DNA of 64,000 nucleotides. It comes from Modicisalibacter sp049808615 (GTDB lineage: Bacteria; Pseudomonadota; Gammaproteobacteria; Pseudomonadales; Halomonadaceae). Of this stretch, positions 43,016-52,526 are shown piece by piece (positions within the stretch are counted from its first letter, which is position 1; each line of letters starts with the position of its first letter). The stretch lies in contig NZ_JBNCAN010000004.1 in the NCBI RefSeq assembly GCF_049808615.1, positions 124,001-188,000 on the forward strand, in the 5' to 3' direction. The notes beneath the pieces were generated by a model, which ran no database searches, was not told the DNA's origin, and was given only the letters and a program-made list of their open reading frames with translations. Made by a program: the position numbers and the translations under genes.

Positions 43016-43681
43016 CTAAACGAGTTCTCTCAGCGATTCAACTATCCCGTCTGGCTGACTATCGGTTATCGGCTCACCATGATTATAGCCGTAGGGCACC
43101 GCCAGGGTATGAAATCCAGCCCGTCGGCCGGCCTCGATGTCATGTCGAGAATCACCGATCATCAGGCACTCTCCAGGGGAGATACCGTAGTGCTTGGCCA
43201 CATGCAGTAGCGGCGCGGGATCGGGTTTCTTTTGCGGCAGCGAGTCACCCCCCAGGGTCAGTCCGAAATAACCGGCCAGGCCAAGGGCGTCGAGAATTGG
43301 CGCCACGAAGGCATGTGGCTTGTTGGTGATCACCACCAGGACCAGACCTCGCTCATTCAGCGCTGACAGCGCCTCGTTCACCCCGGGATAAACACGGGTA
43401 TGAACACAGGATGCTCGGCCGTAATGCTCAAGAAAACTGTCGTGGGCACTATCAACAGCCTGCTCGTTCGGGGGGCTACCGGTGGCGTATTCCAGCGCTC
43501 GCTCGACCAGCTTGTGCGAACCATTGCCGACCCAGTCGCGAACCCGGGCCTCGCCGGCTGGCGACAATTCACGCTCAATGAGCATGGCATCGACCGCAGC
43601 GGCGAGATCGGGAACGGAATCGATCAGGGTGCCATCCAGATCGAAGGCGACGAGGCGGAGTCCATCAAGACTCGACAGCAT
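43016..43681 (-). CDS. gph: Phosphoglycolate phosphatase
   Basis: 221 residues of the HAD superfamily. Motif I is VAFDLDGTLIDSVPDLAAAV with the nucleophile Asp, motif II is VVITNKPHAF, and motif IV is MIGDSRHDIEAGRRAGF. It removes phosphate from 2-phosphoglycolate formed by DNA repair. GGAG lies five bases before the ATG. Upstream of trpE, as in pseudomonads where rpe-gph-trpE are contiguous; here rpe is separated from gph by 2.2 kb of inserted genes. Confidence 0.94.
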   Translation of the reverse strand: MLSSLDGLRLVAFDLDGTLIDSVPDLAAAVDAMLIERELSPAGEARVRDWVGNGSHKLVERALEYATGSPPNEQAVDSAHDSFLEHYGRASCVHTRVYPGVNEALSALNERGLVLVVITNKPHAFVAPILDALGLAGYFGLTLGGDSLPQKKPDPAPLLHVAKHYGISPGECLMIGDSRHDIEAGRRAGFHTLAVPYGYNHGEPITDSQPDGIVESLRELV

Positions 43682-43773
43682 GACTTCTCCAGAACACGTA
43701 AAGATGTGAGACAGGCATGAATTATGCCTGCATGGGCAGGAAAAAACAGGCTATCGATTCCCTGAGGAATTCC

Positions 43774-44106
43774 CTAGTCCGGCATGGTGGCGGTGATCCT
43801 TATCGACGCATACCAGGCGGCCAGGTTGGCGATCTCCTCGTCGCTTAGGCCCTTGGCCACCACCGACATGATCTCGTGCTCGCGTCTGCCGCTACGAAAC
43901 GCCTTCAATTGTGTCTCGAGATAGATCTGGCTCTCGCCCGCCAGGTGTGGCGCGATCGGAATCGTCGCGATACCGTCCAAGCCATGACAAGTCTGGCACT
44001 GACGTGCCAGCTTGCGACCGGCTTCGGGATCGGCTGCCTGGGCACTGGTCGTCAGCGCCAGACCGCTGGCGACCACAAGCACGATGGCCGGACGTAAAAA
44101 TGGCAT
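43774..44106 (-). CDS. Class I cytochrome c, periplasmic
   Basis: About 110 residues from the ATG at 44106 (GAGGAGACGTC upstream). A signal peptide (VLVVASGLALTTSAQAA) precedes one haem motif CQTCH and the GLDGIA-TIPIAPHLAGES segment; the axial Met is probably the one in REHEIMSVVAKGLSDEEI. This pattern is that of cytochromes c553/c4-half type. It starts 72 bases after the stop of a PQQ-type sugar dehydrogenase gene on the same strand, so it likely carries that enzyme's electrons. Confidence 0.9.
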   Translation of the reverse strand: MPFLRPAIVLVVASGLALTTSAQAADPEAGRKLARQCQTCHGLDGIATIPIAPHLAGESQIYLETQLKAFRSGRREHEIMSVVAKGLSDEEIANLAAWYASIRITATMPD

Positions 44107-44178
44107 GACGTCTCCTCGCGGCAATAAAGAAGCAGGCAGGCGGTAGACGCCTGCCAATATGTCATAAGCGTTGCACTT

Positions 44179-45447
44179 CTACTGGGCAGACGAACCGGTG
44201 TAGGCAATTCGATAGACCGCCCCGGCCAGATCGTCAGAAACCAGCAGCGAACCGTCGCGAAGCTGCGCGACATCCACCGGGCGACCAAGGTACTCGCCAT
44301 TCTCGTCGAGCCAGCCCCGTGCGAAGGGCACCGTGTCGCCGGTGACATTTCCTTCCGCGTCAACCGGGGTGAACATCACCCGTGCGCCGACGGGCTCGGT
44401 GCGATTCCAGGAACCGTGCTGCGCGACGAAGATGCCGCCCCGGTACTTTTCGGGAAACATCTTGCCGGTGTAGAAGACCATGCCCAGATCCGCAGCGTGG
44501 GCCGCGGTTTCAACCACCGGGAAAACGACCTCGACGGGTACTTCCTCGCCCTTGTACTCGCTGGTACGCACATCGCCACCACCATACCAAGGGTGCCCGA
44601 AGTGCTGACCCGGGGCGGTCTGGCGATTGATTTCACCGGGAGGGATGTCATCCCCCATGCCGTCCACCTGATTGTCGGTGAACCACAGATTGCCCGTCTT
44701 GGGATGGAAGTCGTGGCCAACCGAATTGCGAATGCCCCGCGTATAGACCTCGCGCTCGCTACCGTCCTGATTGACCCGGATGATGCCGCCGATACCGTAT
44801 TCGGAGAAGACATCGAGATGCTTTTCCGGGGCGACGTTGAACGGTTGGCCCAGGGAGATGTAGAGCTTGCCGTCGGGACCTATATCGCAGACCCGAGCAG
44901 TGTGATTGTAGCTGACGAACTCTTCGGGAATGAGTTCACCGCCAGGGATGACCGGCTCGGCGACCACGTCCGGACTCTCATAGAAGAACTCCGCCGCCGG
45001 GTAAGCGAGCACCCGGTTCTGTTCGGCAATATAGAGCACGCCCGCCGGCGAGAAGCAGGGGCCATTGGGAATCGACTTGGCCAGGGACGGCGCGAAATTC
45101 TTGACCTCGTCGGCGACACGGTTCTTGTCGCGATCGGTGACGGCCCAGATCTCGGTCTTGCGAGTGCCAACGAAGGTAACGACACCTTGGGGACCAACCG
45201 CCATGTGGCGCGCATCCGGCACGAGCGCGTAGAGATCGATGGTGAAGCCTTGCGGAAGTTCGATCCGCTTCAGGGTCTCGCGGATCGCATCGGCGCTGGG
45301 GCTGTTCTGGTCGATGACGGTGAACTCGGTCTCGCCAGTGGTCTGGAAGTTGCCGAGTTTCTCCAGAGTGTCATCGTTCTGGGCCAGTACCAATGAGGAA
45401 GCAAGCGTGCTTGCGACGACGCTCGCTGACAGCAGCGTGATTTTCAT
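44179..45447 (-). CDS. PQQ-dependent sugar dehydrogenase family protein (sorbosone dehydrogenase-like)
   Basis: About 422 residues from the ATG at 45447, which has GGAGAACA upstream. A signal peptide (LLSASVVASTLASSLVLAQ) indicates a periplasmic protein. The rest is a six-bladed propeller of the GSDH type: LPQGFTIDLYALVPDARHMAVG, SVGHDFHPKTGNLWFTDNQVDGMGDDIPP and HGSWNRTEPVGARV. Relatives oxidise aldoses with pyrroloquinoline quinone, though several have no known substrate. A cytochrome c gene follows, making a compact oxidation module between gph and rpe. No PQQ synthesis genes are in the window. Confidence 0.85.
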   Translation of the reverse strand: MKITLLSASVVASTLASSLVLAQNDDTLEKLGNFQTTGETEFTVIDQNSPSADAIRETLKRIELPQGFTIDLYALVPDARHMAVGPQGVVTFVGTRKTEIWAVTDRDKNRVADEVKNFAPSLAKSIPNGPCFSPAGVLYIAEQNRVLAYPAAEFFYESPDVVAEPVIPGGELIPEEFVSYNHTARVCDIGPDGKLYISLGQPFNVAPEKHLDVFSEYGIGGIIRVNQDGSEREVYTRGIRNSVGHDFHPKTGNLWFTDNQVDGMGDDIPPGEINRQTAPGQHFGHPWYGGGDVRTSEYKGEEVPVEVVFPVVETAAHAADLGMVFYTGKMFPEKYRGGIFVAQHGSWNRTEPVGARVMFTPVDAEGNVTGDTVPFARGWLDENGEYLGRPVDVAQLRDGSLLVSDDLAGAVYRIAYTGSSAQ

Positions 45448-45557
45448 TGTTGTTCTCCATTGTTGACGATGCCTCACCGGCATCGGCATTCAACGAGTAC
45501 AGACAGCCGCTCTCGAAACGTCAAGGTCGTTGTGTCGCGCTCCTTCGAGACTTGTTT

Positions 45558-45869
45558 TCAGGGCTCGTACCGGGCAGCGAGCCAGGCACGTTTGGCGGTT
45601 GCAGACTGTTTCTTGAGCCACGCCTCCAGTTTCAGCGCCTCGCCGCGGCTACCGACAGATTGCTGATGAACCAGACGCAGCGGCCCCTTGCCGCGCAGCG
45701 CCCGGGCGCCGCGCTTGCCATTCTGGTGTTCGTTGAAGCGTCGCTCCACATCCGTGGTGATGCCGGTGTAAAGCGCACCCGACGCCGTCTCGACCAGGTA
45801 GAGATACCAACGGATACCGATATCGATGCTTTCTTCTCTCGCCGCCTCACCAGACGAAGACTCGCTCAT
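45558..45869 (-). CDS. GIY-YIG nuclease superfamily protein (UPF0213/YhbQ-like)
   Basis: 103 residues. The GIY-YIG core is WYLYLVETASGALYTGITTD followed by VERRFNEHQNGKRGARALRG, then a conserved Glu-containing EALKLEAWLKK segment. These stand-alone domains are widespread; some act on DNA, but the cellular role is unclear. It begins seven bases after the rpe stop on the same strand, so it is probably translated from the rpe transcript. Confidence 0.9.
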   Translation of the reverse strand: MSESSSGEAAREESIDIGIRWYLYLVETASGALYTGITTDVERRFNEHQNGKRGARALRGKGPLRLVHQQSVGSRGEALKLEAWLKKQSATAKRAWLAARYEP

Positions 45870-45876
45870 GTCGTAT

Positions 45877-46599
45877 TCAGACCTTGGCTAGCTCGTTGCG
45901 AAACGCTCGGATCACGCTGTCGTAACGGTGAGCATCCTCTTCGCGACGGCCTTTGAACACCGCCGAGCCGGCGACGAAGGTGTCAGCACCGGCGCCCGCG
46001 ACCTCGGCGATGTTGTCGATCTTGATACCGCCATCGACTTCCAGACGAATATCCAGACCACTAGCGTCGATACGACTGCGTACCTCACGCAGTTTATCGA
46101 GAGTGCTGGGGAGGAAGGATTGACCGCCGAAACCTGGATTGACGCTCATCAACAAGATCATGTCGACCTTGTCCATCACATGATCGAGATAGGTCAGGGG
46201 CGTGGCGGGATTGAACACCAGCCCGGCCTTGACACCACCGTCGCGAATCAACTGCAGGGAGCGATCGATATGCTCCGAGGCCTCGGGATGAAAGGTGATG
46301 TAGCTGGCTCCGGCGTCGATGAAATCACCGATCAGGCGGTCCACCGGCTTGACCATCAGGTGCGCATCGATGGGCGCGGTTACCCCGTGCTTGCGCAGCG
46401 CTTCGCAGACCATTGGCCCGATGGTCAGGTTGGGGACGTAATGGTTGTCCATCACGTCGAAGTGCACGATATCGGCCCCCGAGGCAAGAACGTCATCGAC
46501 CTCCTGGCCCAGGCGGGCAAAGTCCGCGGAAAGAATCGAAGGGGCAATCTTGAAGTCGGATGCGTGACCAGGGGCGTAATCAGAGTTCACGTTAGACAT
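45877..46599 (-). CDS. rpe: Ribulose-phosphate 3-epimerase
   Basis: 240 residues, a TIM barrel. APSILSADFARLGQEVDDV, VHFDVMDNHYVPNLTIGPMV, DAHLMVKPVD, MSVNPGFGGQSF and LEVDGGIKIDNI are all present, with the metal-binding His/Asp residues. It interconverts ribulose-5-phosphate and xylulose-5-phosphate in the pentose phosphate pathway. The ATG at 46599 gives a slightly long N-terminus (about 15 residues before APSILSAD), and the frame is open further to 46644 without support. A GIY-YIG gene follows. Confidence 0.97.
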   Translation of the reverse strand: MSNVNSDYAPGHASDFKIAPSILSADFARLGQEVDDVLASGADIVHFDVMDNHYVPNLTIGPMVCEALRKHGVTAPIDAHLMVKPVDRLIGDFIDAGASYITFHPEASEHIDRSLQLIRDGGVKAGLVFNPATPLTYLDHVMDKVDMILLMSVNPGFGGQSFLPSTLDKLREVRSRIDASGLDIRLEVDGGIKIDNIAEVAGAGADTFVAGSAVFKGRREEDAHRYDSVIRAFRNELAKV

Positions 46600-46739
46600 G
46601 GCTCGTCGTCGAAGTACGGAAAGCGCCCATTCTAGCCTAATCAAATCGTTCTGTGGGCGGATGACATTTGCTTATCCTGGATTCTGCGTCGATATTGAGA
46701 AATGCCTAACACAAGAATATCTCGATTCAGGAGACAATA

Positions 46740-48482
46740 ATGCCCACATGCTCTTCGGCCCTCATAAACCGACTCACGACACTGACCTGTGCCGGCGCTC
46801 TGGCATTGACTACGTCGATTTCTGTCCTCGCCCAACAGGCCATCCTTGAAGGTGAACGCTTCAATCCCGAGGTCAGCGCAAAAGGCATGGTGGCCACCAG
46901 CCACTTTCTGGCCTCGAAAGTCGCCCGGGACGTGCTCGCGGATGGCGGCAACGCCGTGGATGCAGCGGTAACCGCAGGCTTCGCCCTGGCAGTGACTCAG
47001 CCACGCTCCGGCAACATCGGCGGCGGCGGCTTCATGCTGGTATCGGATGAGAAAAGTGGTGAGGTCGTCGCCATCGATTACCGCGAGAAAGCGCCCGCGG
47101 CGGCGTTTGAAACCATGTTCCAGAACGATGAAGGCGAAGCGGTTTCCGAACTCTCTCGCTATACCCATAACGCCTCCGGAGTGCCCGGCACCGTGGCGGG
47201 CCTGGCCATGGCACTGGAGAAATACGGCACCCTGAGCCTGGCGGAGGCCTTGGCCCCGGCGATCCGCCTGGCCGAGGATGGCTTTGCCCTGCCCCAGCGT
47301 TTCGTCGACGGCATCCGCGATACGCGGGAGCGACTGGAGCAGTGGGACGGCTCGCGGAAGAAGTTCTTCAAGGAAGACGGCAGCCTCTATGAGGTCGGCG
47401 ATCTCTTCAAACAGCCGGACCTGGCCGCAACGCTGAAGCGCATCGCCGAACAGGGCCCGCGGGAGTTCTATGAAGGCAAGACCGCGGAGTTGATCGCCAC
47501 TCAAATGGAAAACAACGGTGGCCTGATGACGATGGAAGATCTGGCCAACTATGAACCGGCGATTCGCGAACCCAGTCATGGCACCTATCGCGGCCATGAC
47601 GTCTACGCCATGAGCCCTCCCTCTTCTGGCGGCGTGCACATCGTGCAGATGCTCAACATTCTCGAGGAGTACGATATCGCCGAGATGGGGTTCAATTCGG
47701 CCAATACCATCCATGTGATGGCGGAAGCCATGAAACGCGCCTACGCGGATCGCTCGAAGTATCTGGGGGATACGGATTTCGTCGAGGTGCCGCTGGAAGG
47801 CCTGACCTCCAAGGAGTACGCCAAGGAGTTACGTCAGCAGATCTCGATGGATCAAGCAACGCCCAGCAGCGAGATCGCACCGGGCAATCCTCTGCCTTAC
47901 GAATCCAATGAGACCACTCATTTCTCCATCGCCGATGGCAACGGCATGGCGGTCTCCAATACTTACACCATCAACTTCAGCTATGGCTCGGGCATCGTCG
48001 TGGAAGGGGCGGGCTTTCTGCTCAACAACGAGATGGACGACTTCTCCGCCAAGCCCGGCGTGCCCAATGCCTATGGCCTGATCGGCGGCGAGGCCAACAA
48101 GGTCGAGCCCAACAAGCGCATGCTGTCATCCATGACACCGACCATCGTCAAGAAGGATGGCAAGAACTTCCTGGTGACCGGCAGCCCCGGCGGTTCACGC
48201 ATCATCACCACCACGCTGCAGGTACTGATGAACGTGGTCGATCACGATATGAACATCCAGACCGCGGTGAGCGTACCGCGTATCCATCACCAGTGGCTCC
48301 CGGATGAAATTCGCATCGAGCAAGGCATTAGCCCGGACACCATCGAACTGCTCGAATCCCTGGGCCATACCGTCAGCCGCCAGGAGGCCATGGGCGCCGC
48401 CCAATCGCTGATGATCGAGGACGGCGTTTTCACCGGTGGCGCGGATCCACGCCGCTCGACATCCTCGGCGATGGGACTATAA
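46740..48482 (+). CDS. ggt: Gamma-glutamyltranspeptidase
   Basis: 580 residues with a signal peptide (LTCAGALALTTSISVLAQ) for the periplasm. The precursor would cut itself between E391 and T392 in SNETTHFSIADGNG, giving the large and small subunits; T392 is the catalytic nucleophile. Other family marks are NIGGGGFMLV, the Arg-containing DYREKAPAA, and LTGSPGGSRIITT-type segment (VTGSPGGSRIIT). It hydrolyses or transfers the gamma-glutamyl group of glutathione, releasing cysteinylglycine. AGGAGACAATA precedes the ATG. Next to a sulfate uptake operon, a role in sulfur recycling is plausible. Confidence 0.95.
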   Translation: MPTCSSALINRLTTLTCAGALALTTSISVLAQQAILEGERFNPEVSAKGMVATSHFLASKVARDVLADGGNAVDAAVTAGFALAVTQPRSGNIGGGGFMLVSDEKSGEVVAIDYREKAPAAAFETMFQNDEGEAVSELSRYTHNASGVPGTVAGLAMALEKYGTLSLAEALAPAIRLAEDGFALPQRFVDGIRDTRERLEQWDGSRKKFFKEDGSLYEVGDLFKQPDLAATLKRIAEQGPREFYEGKTAELIATQMENNGGLMTMEDLANYEPAIREPSHGTYRGHDVYAMSPPSSGGVHIVQMLNILEEYDIAEMGFNSANTIHVMAEAMKRAYADRSKYLGDTDFVEVPLEGLTSKEYAKELRQQISMDQATPSSEIAPGNPLPYESNETTHFSIADGNGMAVSNTYTINFSYGSGIVVEGAGFLLNNEMDDFSAKPGVPNAYGLIGGEANKVEPNKRMLSSMTPTIVKKDGKNFLVTGSPGGSRIITTTLQVLMNVVDHDMNIQTAVSVPRIHHQWLPDEIRIEQGISPDTIELLESLGHTVSRQEAMGAAQSLMIEDGVFTGGADPRRSTSSAMGL

Positions 48483-48690
48483 CCCGGTCCGAGCTTGCTT
48501 CTCACGCCACTCTCGCAACGACATCCCGGCCTCTGGCTGGGGTGTCGACGCTTGTGCGCGTCTTCCTAAGCAGGGCTTCTCATAGCGCGCCTCAATCGCC
48601 CTATATTGCAAAAAAGAATAACCATCAGGATTGTCATTCCATAAAAGCTGGTTTAGCCTGCTGAAAACTTGATCGCTTTTGGGAACCATC

Positions 48691-49713
48691 ATGATTTTTT
48701 CTTTATTTCTGCGCCGTAGCGCCCTCGCTTCCGCCATCACTGCAACCCTTGTGACGGGCTTCGCCGCGCCGTCCCTGGCGGCCGATCGCGAACTGCTCAA
48801 TTCGTCCTACGATATCGCCCGAGAGCTGTTTGCAACGGTCAACCCCGAGTTCAACACCTGGTGGCAGGAGCAGCACGATGAAAGCGTCGAAGTAAAGCAA
48901 TCCCATGGCGGCTCCTCCAAGCAGGCTCGCGCCATCATGCAGGGGCTGCGCGCCGATGTGGTGACCTACAACCAGGTCACCGACGTCAATGTGCTCGCCG
49001 AACAGGGACTGGTCGCCGAGGACTGGCAGCAACAGTTCCCCAACAATGCCTCGCCCTACTACTCCACCACCGCCTTCCTGGTGCGCGAAGGCAACCCCAA
49101 GGAAATCGATAGCTGGGACGACCTGGTCGAAGACGATGTCGAGATCGTCTTTCCCAACCCCAAGACCTCGGGTAACGGGCGCTACACCTACCTGGCCGCC
49201 TGGGCCTATGCGGATCAGAAATTCGACGGCGACCAGGAGAAGATTCGCGAGTTCATGAATCGGTTCCTGGGTAACGTCAAGGTCTTCGATACTGGCGGTC
49301 GAGGCGCCACCACCACCTTTGTCGAGCGCGGCATCGGCGACGTGCTGATCAGCTTCGAGTCCGAGGTCAACAATATCAGCAAGGAGTACGGCGAGGACGA
49401 CTACGACGTGGTCGTGCCACCGGTGAGTATCCTGGCGGAATTCCCGGTGGCGGTGGTCGAGAAGGTCGCCGAACGCAACGACAATGCCGAGTTGGCACGG
49501 GGCTATCTGGAGTACCTCTACACCGAGGAAGCCCAGCGCCTGCTGGCCGGTTTCAACTACCGGGTCAATGACGAGACCGTCCAGAAGGAGTTCGCCGACC
49601 AGTTCCCGGAGACAGAGCTGCTGCGGGTCGAGGACGTCTTCGGTGGCTGGGGCCAGGTCATGGACACCCACTTCTCCAGTGGCGGTGAACTGGATCAGCT
49701 GCAGCGCAGATGA
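48691..49713 (+). CDS. cysP: Sulfate/thiosulfate ABC transporter substrate-binding protein
   Basis: 340 residues with a signal peptide (ALASAITATLVTGFAAPSLAA). The domain begins ELLNSSYDIARELFATVNPEF and includes VKQSHGGSSKQARAIMQGLRADVV and NPKTSGNGRYTYLAAWAY, typical of the Sbp/CysP sulfate binders. I chose the ATG at 48691; a TTG at 48679 is an alternative. It overlaps cysT by ATGA and heads cysPTWA. The 200-base upstream gap is AT-rich for this genome and is a likely CysB-controlled promoter, inferred only. CysP and Sbp cannot be told apart safely from sequence. Confidence 0.92.
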   Translation: MIFSLFLRRSALASAITATLVTGFAAPSLAADRELLNSSYDIARELFATVNPEFNTWWQEQHDESVEVKQSHGGSSKQARAIMQGLRADVVTYNQVTDVNVLAEQGLVAEDWQQQFPNNASPYYSTTAFLVREGNPKEIDSWDDLVEDDVEIVFPNPKTSGNGRYTYLAAWAYADQKFDGDQEKIREFMNRFLGNVKVFDTGGRGATTTFVERGIGDVLISFESEVNNISKEYGEDDYDVVVPPVSILAEFPVAVVEKVAERNDNAELARGYLEYLYTEEAQRLLAGFNYRVNDETVQKEFADQFPETELLRVEDVFGGWGQVMDTHFSSGGELDQLQRR

Positions 49714-50567
49714 GCATGATCGCGACGTTCACGGGCACCGCCCCAAAAAGGGTACTACCGGGGTTCGGTCTCTCCCTGGGCATCACCCTGCTGTTCGTCT
49801 CTCTGGTGCTGCTGCTGCCCATGACCAGCCTGGTCGGCCAGCTGGCCGGGCTCAGCCTGGCGGAGTACTGGGCGATCATCACGGAAGAGCGGGTGGTGGC
49901 CAGCTACCTGATCACCATCGGTGCGGCGGCGGTGGCGGCCATCGTCAATGCCCTGTTCGGCCTGCTGATGGCCTGGGTGCTGGTGCGTTACGACTTCCCG
50001 GGCAAACGCCTGCTGGATGCGCTGATGGACCTGCCCTTTGCCCTGCCCACGGCAGTAGCCGGGATTACCCTGGCGACCATGTACTCAAGCAGCGGTTTCA
50101 TGGGCAAGTTGCTCGAACCCCTGGGCATCGAGATCGCCTATACCTGGGTCGGCATTGCGCTTGCCATGGCGTTCACCAGCATCCCCTTCGTGGTGCGCAC
50201 GGTACAGCCGGTGCTGGAAGACCTGCCCAATGAGATCGACGAGGCCGCGCTGACCCTGGGCGCCAGCGACGGTCTGGCGTTTCGCCGGGTGATCCTGCCG
50301 CACCTGTGGCCGGCTCTGGTCACCGGCACGGGGCTTGCCTTCGTGCGTTCCCTGGGGGAATTCGGTGCAGTGATCTTCATTGCCGGCAACATGCCTTACG
50401 AGACTGAGATCACCTCTTTGATGATCTTCGTCAAGCTGCAGGAATACGATTACGTCGGCGCCTCGGCCATCGCCTCGGTGGTGCTGGCAGTCTCGCTGCT
50501 GCTGCTGCTCGCGCTGAATCTGTGGCAGGGCCGTTTCATTCGTCGGCTGCATGGGGGCAAGGGCTGA
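49710..50567 (+). CDS. cysT: Sulfate ABC transporter permease CysT (CysU)
   Basis: 285 residues, six hydrophobic segments. The inner-membrane permease EAA loop is EAALTLGASDGLAFRRVILPHLWPALVTG (in parts), and SLGEFGAVIFIAGNMPYETEI is characteristic of CysT. The ATG overlaps the cysP stop and the gene's own stop overlaps the cysW start (TGATG), indicating translational coupling across the operon. With CysW and CysA it imports sulfate or thiosulfate delivered by CysP. Confidence 0.95.
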   Translation: MSMIATFTGTAPKRVLPGFGLSLGITLLFVSLVLLLPMTSLVGQLAGLSLAEYWAIITEERVVASYLITIGAAAVAAIVNALFGLLMAWVLVRYDFPGKRLLDALMDLPFALPTAVAGITLATMYSSSGFMGKLLEPLGIEIAYTWVGIALAMAFTSIPFVVRTVQPVLEDLPNEIDEAALTLGASDGLAFRRVILPHLWPALVTGTGLAFVRSLGEFGAVIFIAGNMPYETEITSLMIFVKLQEYDYVGASAIASVVLAVSLLLLLALNLWQGRFIRRLHGGKG

Positions 50568-51394
50568 TGCAACGTATCGGTGACGCGCCCCGTACACGCC
50601 GGCTCCTGGTCGGCCTGGCGGTTGCCCTGTCGGTGCTCTTTCTGCTGCTGCCATTGGTGGCGATCTTCGCTCAGGCCTTCGCCGAAGGCGTGGCGATTTT
50701 CTGGAACAACCTGAGCGATGACTACACCCTGGCGGCGATCGGTCTGACCCTGCTGGTCACGGCCTTGACCATCCCCGTGAATCTGGTGTTCGGCGTGTTC
50801 CTGGCCTGGCTGGTGACGCGCTTCACTTTTCCCGGTCGGCGCCTGCTGCAGACGCTGATCGACATCCCCTTCGCAGTATCGCCGGTGGTGGCGGGTCTGG
50901 TCTATCTGCTGCTTTACGGCAGCAGCGGCTGGGTCGGCAGCTGGCTGGACGGCTACGACATCCAATTGATGTTCGCCTGGCCGGGCATCGTGCTGGTGAC
51001 CATCTTCGTCACCTGCCCCTTCGTTGCCCGGGAGTTGATCCCGCTGATGCAGGCCCAGGGGGCGCGGGAAGAGGAAGCGGCGGTCACCCTGGGTGCCTCC
51101 GGCTTCACGATCTTTCGTCGGGTCACGCTGCCCAACATCAAGTGGGCATTGCTGTATGGCGTGATCCTCACCAACGCCCGGGCGGTGGGCGAATTCGGCG
51201 CCGTTTCCGTGGTCTCCGGCTCGATTCGCGGGGAAACCAATACCCTGCCGCTGCATGTCGAACTGCTGTATCAGGACTACAACACCGTCGGCGCCTTCAC
51301 CGCCGCCGCCCTGCTGGCCCTGATCGCCCTGTTCACCCTGGCCGCCAAGGCCGGCCTCGAATGGCGCGCCACGCGCCGGGAGCAATTCCGATGA
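50567..51394 (+). CDS. cysW: Sulfate ABC transporter permease CysW
   Basis: 275 residues from the ATG at 50567, which overlaps the cysT stop. Six membrane segments; EEEAAVTLGASGFTIFRRVTLPN is the permease EAA loop, and NARAVGEFGAVSVVSGSIRGE is the CysW signature. An upstream extension to 50522 lies inside cysT and is not needed. It overlaps cysA by ATGA at 51391-51394. Confidence 0.95.
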   Translation: MQRIGDAPRTRRLLVGLAVALSVLFLLLPLVAIFAQAFAEGVAIFWNNLSDDYTLAAIGLTLLVTALTIPVNLVFGVFLAWLVTRFTFPGRRLLQTLIDIPFAVSPVVAGLVYLLLYGSSGWVGSWLDGYDIQLMFAWPGIVLVTIFVTCPFVARELIPLMQAQGAREEEAAVTLGASGFTIFRRVTLPNIKWALLYGVILTNARAVGEFGAVSVVSGSIRGETNTLPLHVELLYQDYNTVGAFTAAALLALIALFTLAAKAGLEWRATRREQFR

Positions 51395-52482
51395 GCATTC
51401 GCCTGACGAACATCGCCAAGACCTTCGGGCGTACCACGGCGCTGGAACCGCTGGACCTGGACATCGCCGACGGCGAACTGGTCGGCCTGCTCGGGCCGTC
51501 CGGTTCCGGCAAGACCACGCTGTTGCGGATCATCGCCGGTCTGGAACAGGCCGATCGCGCCCCCGGGGGTTCGATCCACTTCGGCGAACGCGACGTAACC
51601 AACGTGCATGTGCGCGACCGGCGCATCGGCTTCGTCTTCCAGCATTATGCGCTGTTTCGCCACATGAGCGTGTTCGACAACGTCGCCTTCGGCCTGACCG
51701 CCCTGCCACGCCGCAGTCGGCCGTCCACTGGCGAGATTCGTGCGCGAGTCAACCGGCTATTGGAAATGGTGCGTCTCGAGGAATTCGCCAACCGTTATCC
51801 GGCGCAGCTCTCCGGCGGCCAGCAGCAGCGGGTCTCCCTGGCCCGCGCCCTGGCGCTGAAGCCCGATGTGCTGCTGCTCGATGAGCCCTTCGGGGCACTG
51901 GATGCCAAGGTGCGCCAGGAACTGCGCCGCTGGCTGCGTCATCTACATGATGAACTGGGATTCACCAGCGTGTTCGTCACCCATGATCAGGAGGAAGCCC
52001 TGGAGCTGTCCGATCGGGTGGTGGTGATGAGCAACGGGCGCATCGAGCAGATCGACGACCCGGACACCCTCTACCGCCAGCCGGCCAATCGCTTCGTCTT
52101 CGAGTTCCTCGGCGACGTCAATCGCCTGGAGGGCAACGTGCGCGACGGCGAATTGACCTGCGGTGATGCGCGGCTTTCCGTCGAGCTTCCCGATGGTCAC
52201 CAGGAGCTGCTGATGCGTCCGCATGAACTCAAGCTACTCGAGCAACCAAGCGCACATGCACAACTGCCGGTCACCGTCACCGCCGCCTCGCCCATCGGCG
52301 CCGAGGTGCGTGTCGAGCTGGTAGCCGACTGGCTGCCGGAACCCTGGCTCGCCACGGTACGCCATGCCGATTTCGAGCGCCTGAGCATCAAACGTGGCCA
52401 GCGGCTATTCGTTGAGCCCCGACGCTGGCATCGTTTTGGCGAAGCCGAGACGCAGGGGCAGCAGGCGGAAATCGTCTCGTGA
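51391..52482 (+). CDS. cysA: Sulfate ABC transporter ATPase CysA
   Basis: 363 residues from the ATG at 51391, overlapping the cysW stop. Walker A is GPSGSGKTT, the ABC signature LSGGQQQRVSLARAL, Walker B LLLDEPFGALD, and the switch His is in FVTHDQEEAL. A C-terminal TOBE-like regulatory part follows (residues about 240-363). It energises sulfate/thiosulfate import through CysTW. A frame open upstream to 51142 is inside cysW and not coding. A terminator follows at 52527. Confidence 0.97.
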   Translation: MSIRLTNIAKTFGRTTALEPLDLDIADGELVGLLGPSGSGKTTLLRIIAGLEQADRAPGGSIHFGERDVTNVHVRDRRIGFVFQHYALFRHMSVFDNVAFGLTALPRRSRPSTGEIRARVNRLLEMVRLEEFANRYPAQLSGGQQQRVSLARALALKPDVLLLDEPFGALDAKVRQELRRWLRHLHDELGFTSVFVTHDQEEALELSDRVVVMSNGRIEQIDDPDTLYRQPANRFVFEFLGDVNRLEGNVRDGELTCGDARLSVELPDGHQELLMRPHELKLLEQPSAHAQLPVTVTAASPIGAEVRVELVADWLPEPWLATVRHADFERLSIKRGQRLFVEPRRWHRFGEAETQGQQAEIVS

Positions 52483-52526
52483 AGTCTTGAAGCTCCTTTC
52501 TCGTCATCAGGTCTTCAACGTTATAC

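Noticed and set aside
48477..48800. A minus-strand frame of 107 codons between ggt and cysP
   Set aside because: It reads protein-like in part but its start region is antisense to the cysP start and signal peptide, it has no ribosome site, and it runs through the expected cys promoter. No family recognised.
51142..51390. N-terminal extension of CysA inside cysW
   Set aside because: The ATG at 51391 overlaps the cysW stop and gives the normal ABC ATPase N-terminus; the upstream part has no homology and is antisense-free overlap with cysW coding.
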